Below, in pieces: positions 60,324-64,000 of a stretch of 64,000 nucleotides of DNA. This DNA is from an uncultured Rhodocyclaceae bacterium. Lineage in GTDB: Bacteria; Pseudomonadota; Gammaproteobacteria; Burkholderiales; Rhodocyclaceae. Below the pieces are notes generated by a model, which was not told the origin of the DNA, did not search any database, and saw nothing but the letters and a program-made list of their open reading frames with translations. The stretch spans positions 2,848,060 to 2,912,059 of the forward strand of contig OU015322.1 in the NCBI GenBank assembly GCA_907163225.1. The letters are read 5' to 3'. The position numbers and the translations under genes are program-made. Position 1 is the first letter of the stretch. Each line of letters starts with the position of its first letter.

Positions 60324-61580
60324 TTAAGGCTGGCGCTCGGCTTGCAGTTCGCCCAGCCGCTTCTGGAGTTTGTCACGGTCGAAGGCGGCGGGACGCTTGG
60401 CCGCTGCCTCCAGGGCCAGCCGGTAATGTTGGGCGGCGAGTCGTGGCTGGCGCAGGTGATCGAGGCTGACAGCCAGGTTGAAGAGGTAGTCCGGGTTGTC
60501 GCCTTCTGCGGCGACAGAGTTGAAATAGGCCTGCTGCGCTTCCGACCAGCGGCTTTGGCGCGAATAGAGATTGCCCAGGGCGAAATTGAGCGGGGGCGAT
60601 TCCGGCTGGCCGGACAGCAGCGTTTTCAGGCGGCTTTCCGCTGTGTTCGGGTCGGCATCGGTCGCTGCATGGTTCAAATTGGCAGCCTGCGCGGCAGGGT
60701 CGCTCGGGTTGGCGACCAGGGCGCGTTGCCGCATGTTTTCTGCATCGGCCGGGCGCCCCTGGCGGTGGGCGATGGCGGCGAGGGCGAGCAGGGCATCCGT
60801 GTTGTTCGGTTCACGTTGCAGGACTTGTTCAAACTCCCGGCGCGAAAGGTCGATCTCTCCCCGCTGCAGGCTGGCAAAGCCGCGCACCAGATGGGTGTCA
60901 GGCTCGGGGCGGGTGCGGACGAGGCGAATCGGTGTGGCGCCCTGCGCTTCTGCGTCGCCCACCGACGGGCGCGCCAAGCGTCGCTCCGGACGCGGGAAAA
61001 GCGGTGCTGGGGCGGTTTGGGGTGGGGTTGCTGCGGTCAACTCGGATTTTTGGCCAAAATCGGGTGCTTCTGATAAAGGCACGGCGGGAAGCGGGGGGGG
61101 CGGCACTTGTGGCTGTTGCACTGGCGCTGGCGATGCGATGACGGGGCTTGCCGCGAGCGTTCCATGATTCAGGGCGGTCGTCTGGTACCAGACGTAGCCG
61201 CCGATGGCGACACCGGCAAAACCCAGTGTCCCCAAAGCCAGCCAGAGCGGTAACCGGGACGGTGGTTCGCTCGTCTGCTTGGCGGCAAAGGCGTTGCGAA
61301 CAGCCTCCTGCGACGCTGCGCGGCTTGCCGTGGCGGGGGCTTTTGCTTGCGGAGGGGGCGGGCGATTGACCGGCTGCGCAGTCGTAGCCAACTCAATATC
61401 CACCGCCTCGATATGGGCACCGAGCTTGGGGAGTGGGTTGGTAGTGCTCTTGGGTGGCTCAGAGACCAGTGGCTCAAGTTTGAGCGATTCGTCGGTCGAG
61501 GGCGGCTGACCCGTCAGGTTGCGAGTCGCTTCCTGCTTGCTCGTTTCTGCCCGCTTGAGGGCATCCATCAACAGGCTCAT
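60324..61580 (-). CDS. mshN: MshN-like TPR protein
   Basis: 418-aa bitopic protein: cytoplasmic N-terminus (MSLLMDALKRAETSKQEA, typical of MshN/GspB-associated proteins), a TM near 110 (LPLWLALGTLGFAGVAIGGY), a Pro-rich linker and C-terminal TPR repeats (about 225-415; AEGDNPDYLFNLAVSLDHL, LAAQHYRLALEAA). It is placed between the secretin and ATPase genes as in MSHA clusters. The linker carries a strong CGGTCAAC copy (61034) on the opposite strand. Confidence 0.85.
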   Translation of the reverse strand: MSLLMDALKRAETSKQEATRNLTGQPPSTDESLKLEPLVSEPPKSTTNPLPKLGAHIEAVDIELATTAQPVNRPPPPQAKAPATASRAASQEAVRNAFAAKQTSEPPSRLPLWLALGTLGFAGVAIGGYVWYQTTALNHGTLAASPVIASPAPVQQPQVPPPPLPAVPLSEAPDFGQKSELTAATPPQTAPAPLFPRPERRLARPSVGDAEAQGATPIRLVRTRPEPDTHLVRGFASLQRGEIDLSRREFEQVLQREPNNTDALLALAAIAHRQGRPADAENMRQRALVANPSDPAAQAANLNHAATDADPNTAESRLKTLLSGQPESPPLNFALGNLYSRQSRWSEAQQAYFNSVAAEGDNPDYLFNLAVSLDHLRQPRLAAQHYRLALEAAAKRPAAFDRDKLQKRLGELQAERQP

Positions 61581-61588
61581 GGCTGCTC

Positions 61589-63391
61589 TCAGCGGCTCGG
61601 CGAAATGTTGAAGGGCTGAGCTTCATTGGGCTGAGCGAAAAAGCCCTGTCCCGGAAGATGGTCGCGCATCGAGGCGAATTCACCGTCCAGGCTCGCGTCC
61701 TTGAGGACGATCGGACGTAGGAAAATGACCAGTTCCGTCTTTTGCGCAGCATTGTTGCGGTTATTTACCAATTCCCCGGCCAGTGGGATTTGCCCAAGCA
61801 GCGGCACGCGCTGGGTCTGGTAGTCGATCTTGTCTTCCATGAGACCGCCCAGAATGGCGATGTTGCCGCTGGCGACACGCATAACCGACTCAATTTCCCG
61901 GGTCCGGATGATGGGAACCAGATTGCTGATCTGGTTCTTTCTCAGATCCGGGTTTGGATCCTGGATTTCTCGCGAGACAGAGGTAATTGTTGGGCGGACA
62001 TTGAGCGTTACCGCGTCATTGTCGCTAATCTGTGGCGTCACGCTGACAACGAGCCCCACCGAAACGGACTGCGGGGTCGTGGTGTAAGCGGTTGTTGTGC
62101 CCACGTTGGCGGTGGTTGTGGTGTCCGCTTTTACACTGAAGTAAACGTAGTTTTCAACGACCTTGAGCAAAGCAGTCTGATTGTTCATGACCGAAACTCT
62201 TGGGCTGGAGAGTACTTTGGTCGTTCCAAAAGTGTCGAGCATGGTAGCCAGCGCTCTCGGGTTGCTGTCTGTTCTCGAGAACGACAGGTTGGTTGCGTTT
62301 TTGGTCAGCGCGTCGCCAATAAAGTTAAATGTTCCGACCGTTCCGCCGCTAACGAGTTGGGTCCAGTTGATGCCTTGCTGGTAGCCGTCATTCAATGTCA
62401 CTTCGACTATGGTCGCTTCGATCAGTACTTGGCGCCGCGCCGAGTTGGTCACGCGATCAATGAACTCCTGAATCCGTTCATGCTGGCGCTGGGTGGCGCG
62501 CACAGTGATAACGCCTGTTTCGGCATTCATGATCACCGATGCCGCTTCACGGAAGGTATTGCGCCGCACGACGGAGTTACCCACCGACTGACTCGACGAA
62601 TTCGGGTTCGGGTTGGTTTGCAGTGCATTTGCAATACCTTGGGCGGCTCGACGGCCAGTGGCTTGCGGCAGCGCAGCCACACCCGTCGCATTTTCGGCGC
62701 TGGTCTGCTCAACGATGGTTTCGCTGGAGCCTTCCGGGAGAATCTTGTCCGTTTCGCGCAGGATGTCCTTGATATTCTTTTCAAGGGATTCCCAGAACTG
62801 GTTGCGCGAGGAGTTTTCGATGCGGGTGTTGGAAATGTTGCCAGCTCCGCCGCTGGACGGCGTGGCACTGCTGCCTGCGCTGCTGGGTGTTCCGGTGGAA
62901 ATCTGGGTATTGGTCGATACCGTGCCAGTGACGTTGCGCGCCATGTTCACGTAGTCGACCTTGTAATGCTTGAGGAAGGGCGAGTCGGGCATGATGGCCA
63001 GATTGGGGCCATCCAGCTCGAAGCGCATGTCGACCTGTCTGGAAATGCGGGACAGCAATTGCGGCAGGGTTTGGTCGATCGCGTTCAGCGTGACATTGCC
63101 GGTGATGCCGGAATGGACGTCTACATTGACTTTGGCATCCCTGGCCAAGGCGAAAAGCAGATCGCGAACCGGGACGTTGTTGACGACAACGCTGTAGGTT
63201 TCGGCTTTTCGGGTCGCCCGGGGTTTGGGTAGGGCGAGTGTTTGCTGGACGGGGGCCGGGATGCTGCCAGAGGCAGTGGGCAAGGTGGTTTCCGTGTTCA
63301 GGTGCCCCTTTAGGGGTTCGCGCGGGGTTGGCGCTGCGCAGGCGGACAATATTATGGAGAGCAGCGTTGCATTGATGTAACCGATTTTCAT
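61589..63391 (-). CDS. mshL: MSHA-type secretin MshL
   Basis: Outer-membrane secretin (600 aa) with a lipobox (LLSIILSAC, Cys18), an STN-type N0 domain (VVNNVPVRDLLFALARDA), an N1 domain (VRATQRQHERIQEFI) and the secretin beta-domain (RRQVLIEATIVEVTLNDG, VVSVTPQISDNDAVTLNV, GNIAILGGLMEDK, TELVIFLRPIVL). It forms the channel for the pilus. A Gly/Ser/Thr-rich insert (about 165-200) separates N0 and N1. It is the first complete gene of the operon, 100 bases from the upstream SPOR gene. Confidence 0.93.
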   Translation of the reverse strand: MKIGYINATLLSIILSACAAPTPREPLKGHLNTETTLPTASGSIPAPVQQTLALPKPRATRKAETYSVVVNNVPVRDLLFALARDAKVNVDVHSGITGNVTLNAIDQTLPQLLSRISRQVDMRFELDGPNLAIMPDSPFLKHYKVDYVNMARNVTGTVSTNTQISTGTPSSAGSSATPSSGGAGNISNTRIENSSRNQFWESLEKNIKDILRETDKILPEGSSETIVEQTSAENATGVAALPQATGRRAAQGIANALQTNPNPNSSSQSVGNSVVRRNTFREAASVIMNAETGVITVRATQRQHERIQEFIDRVTNSARRQVLIEATIVEVTLNDGYQQGINWTQLVSGGTVGTFNFIGDALTKNATNLSFSRTDSNPRALATMLDTFGTTKVLSSPRVSVMNNQTALLKVVENYVYFSVKADTTTTANVGTTTAYTTTPQSVSVGLVVSVTPQISDNDAVTLNVRPTITSVSREIQDPNPDLRKNQISNLVPIIRTREIESVMRVASGNIAILGGLMEDKIDYQTQRVPLLGQIPLAGELVNNRNNAAQKTELVIFLRPIVLKDASLDGEFASMRDHLPGQGFFAQPNEAQPFNISPSR

Positions 63392-63493
63392 CGGGTTTTA
63401 CCTTGTCTGAACAGGATGGGGCGGGTTGCGATGCATCTCTATGATGCTAGCACGTAATTTAAGGCGCTTGCAGCTTTGGCCGGAGCCGGAGGG

Positions 63494-64000
63494 TTAGCGT
63501 AACCTGCTGACCTGCCTCGGGAAAGGCTGTGCCGCCTTGATCGAGTCGGGTAGCGTCTGCATGGCGCGAACAGCTTCTTCCCGGTTGGTGTAATCGCCAA
63601 ATATTACACCCGCCCGGTCACGCCCCGAGAGCGTTGAGCGATAGGCGCGAATCTGCGATGGGTCGAGTACTTCTGTAGCACGGGCGAGGAAGCCTTCGAT
63701 CTCGCCGGTATTGGTCGCATCAGTGGCCAGCAGTTGGATGAAATAGTGGGTGCTGGGGGCGTCAGCAATCCATTGCTCGTATTGCGAAAGATGTTGGCGG
63801 GTTAATGGGGCGAAGCGAATTTTGTTTGGCGCAGTAGGCTGATCTACGACTTTGGCAAGTTGCGGTGCGGGTGACGGGCGTTTTTCCGGTTGCGCTGGTG
63901 GAGGCGGTGGCGCTGCGACGACTTTGTCGGCATCGTTTGTGATCGCGGCTTGCTGCAGTGTGACGATGGCCAGCCAAATGAGCAGCGCCGCCAAGCAAGC
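63494..64000 (-). CDS. SPOR-domain membrane protein, probably MshM-like (5' end outside window)
   Basis: The frame continues past the right edge. Visible: a TM (LAALLIWLAIVTLQQAA), a Pro-rich linker, and a C-terminal SPOR-like domain (HYFIQLLATDATNTGEIEGF, RDRAGVIFGDYTNREEAVRA). MshM/ExeA-type proteins have an N-terminal AAA+ ATPase followed by such a tail, and mshM stands at this position in MSHA loci, but the ATPase part is not in the window. Confidence 0.65.
   Translation of the reverse strand, partial: ACLAALLIWLAIVTLQQAAITNDADKVVAAPPPPPAQPEKRPSPAPQLAKVVDQPTAPNKIRFAPLTRQHLSQYEQWIADAPSTHYFIQLLATDATNTGEIEGFLARATEVLDPSQIRAYRSTLSGRDRAGVIFGDYTNREEAVRAMQTLPDSIKAAQPFPRQVSRLR

Noticed and set aside
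61742-63232. 496-codon frame antisense to mshL
   Set aside because: It lies fully within the secretin gene and has no recognisable domain.

Overview
The window comes from a Gram-negative betaproteobacterium, most likely Rhodocyclales (Dechloromonas/Azonexus-like). This is an inference from the rplU-rpmA-obgE-proB block, beta-type porins, paired phasins, an MSHA-type pilus locus and the protein sequences; no 16S gene is present to settle it. The sequence is GC-rich and gene-dense, with many ATGA stop/start overlaps.

Layout. 1-2116: the end of a HigA-like antitoxin, a major porin and a frameshifted small coiled-coil gene. 2134-5745 (minus): rplU-rpmA, then obgE-mntA-hepT-proB, so a HEPN/MNT toxin-antitoxin pair sits inside a housekeeping operon. 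5874-7423: FKBP isomerase and an RluF-like pseudouridine synthase. 7529-13125 (minus): a MaoC hydratase and a MacAB-like efflux operon with separate ATPase and two permeases. 13349-19316: hybrid histidine kinase, HD-GYP response regulator, outer-membrane protein and small periplasmic binding protein. 19566-29844: mixed genes (RidA, Cys-cluster protein, a heme sensor with a degenerate cyclase-like partner, M23 peptidase, zinc peptidase, pyrF, an orphan adenine methyltransferase, glnS, crcB, hemerythrin, a Zn-ribbon/PD-(D/E)XK protein).

30555-36007 is a chromosomal integron: intI at the right, attI with a LexA-like box, then ten attC sites and ten cassettes read leftwards. Four cassettes are near-identical 313-bp units; the others carry a histidine phosphatase, a DUF3592 protein, a lipoprotein, a tautomerase, a VOC protein and a membrane protein. 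36015-41484: hrpA, an EI24/CysZ-like protein and a CinA-like protein. 41605-42798: two phasins behind a strong promoter with PhaR-like dyads. 43038-47742: lptA-lptC-kdsC-kdsD and, divergently, a K+/H+ antiporter. 47784-64000: a type IV/MSHA-like pilus locus (pilins, minor prepilins, mshK-J-I-G-E-N-L homologues), interrupted by a histidine kinase and an adenylate cyclase.

The most striking signal is not a gene. The octamer CGGTCAAC occurs 27 times by my reading (about 2-3 expected), and many copies extend into a 36-bp motif: an eight-base core followed by two A/T tracts one helical turn apart. It lies between genes, inside genes, and in every copy of the repeated integron cassette. Its architecture resembles DNA uptake signal sequences. 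Two other repeat families (GTAC-centred long hairpins and an ATTCCC/GGGAAT inverted repeat) are also present. Several systems converge on cyclic nucleotides: an HD-GYP phosphodiesterase, an adenylate cyclase, and a pilus ATPase with a putative c-di-GMP-binding N-terminus.
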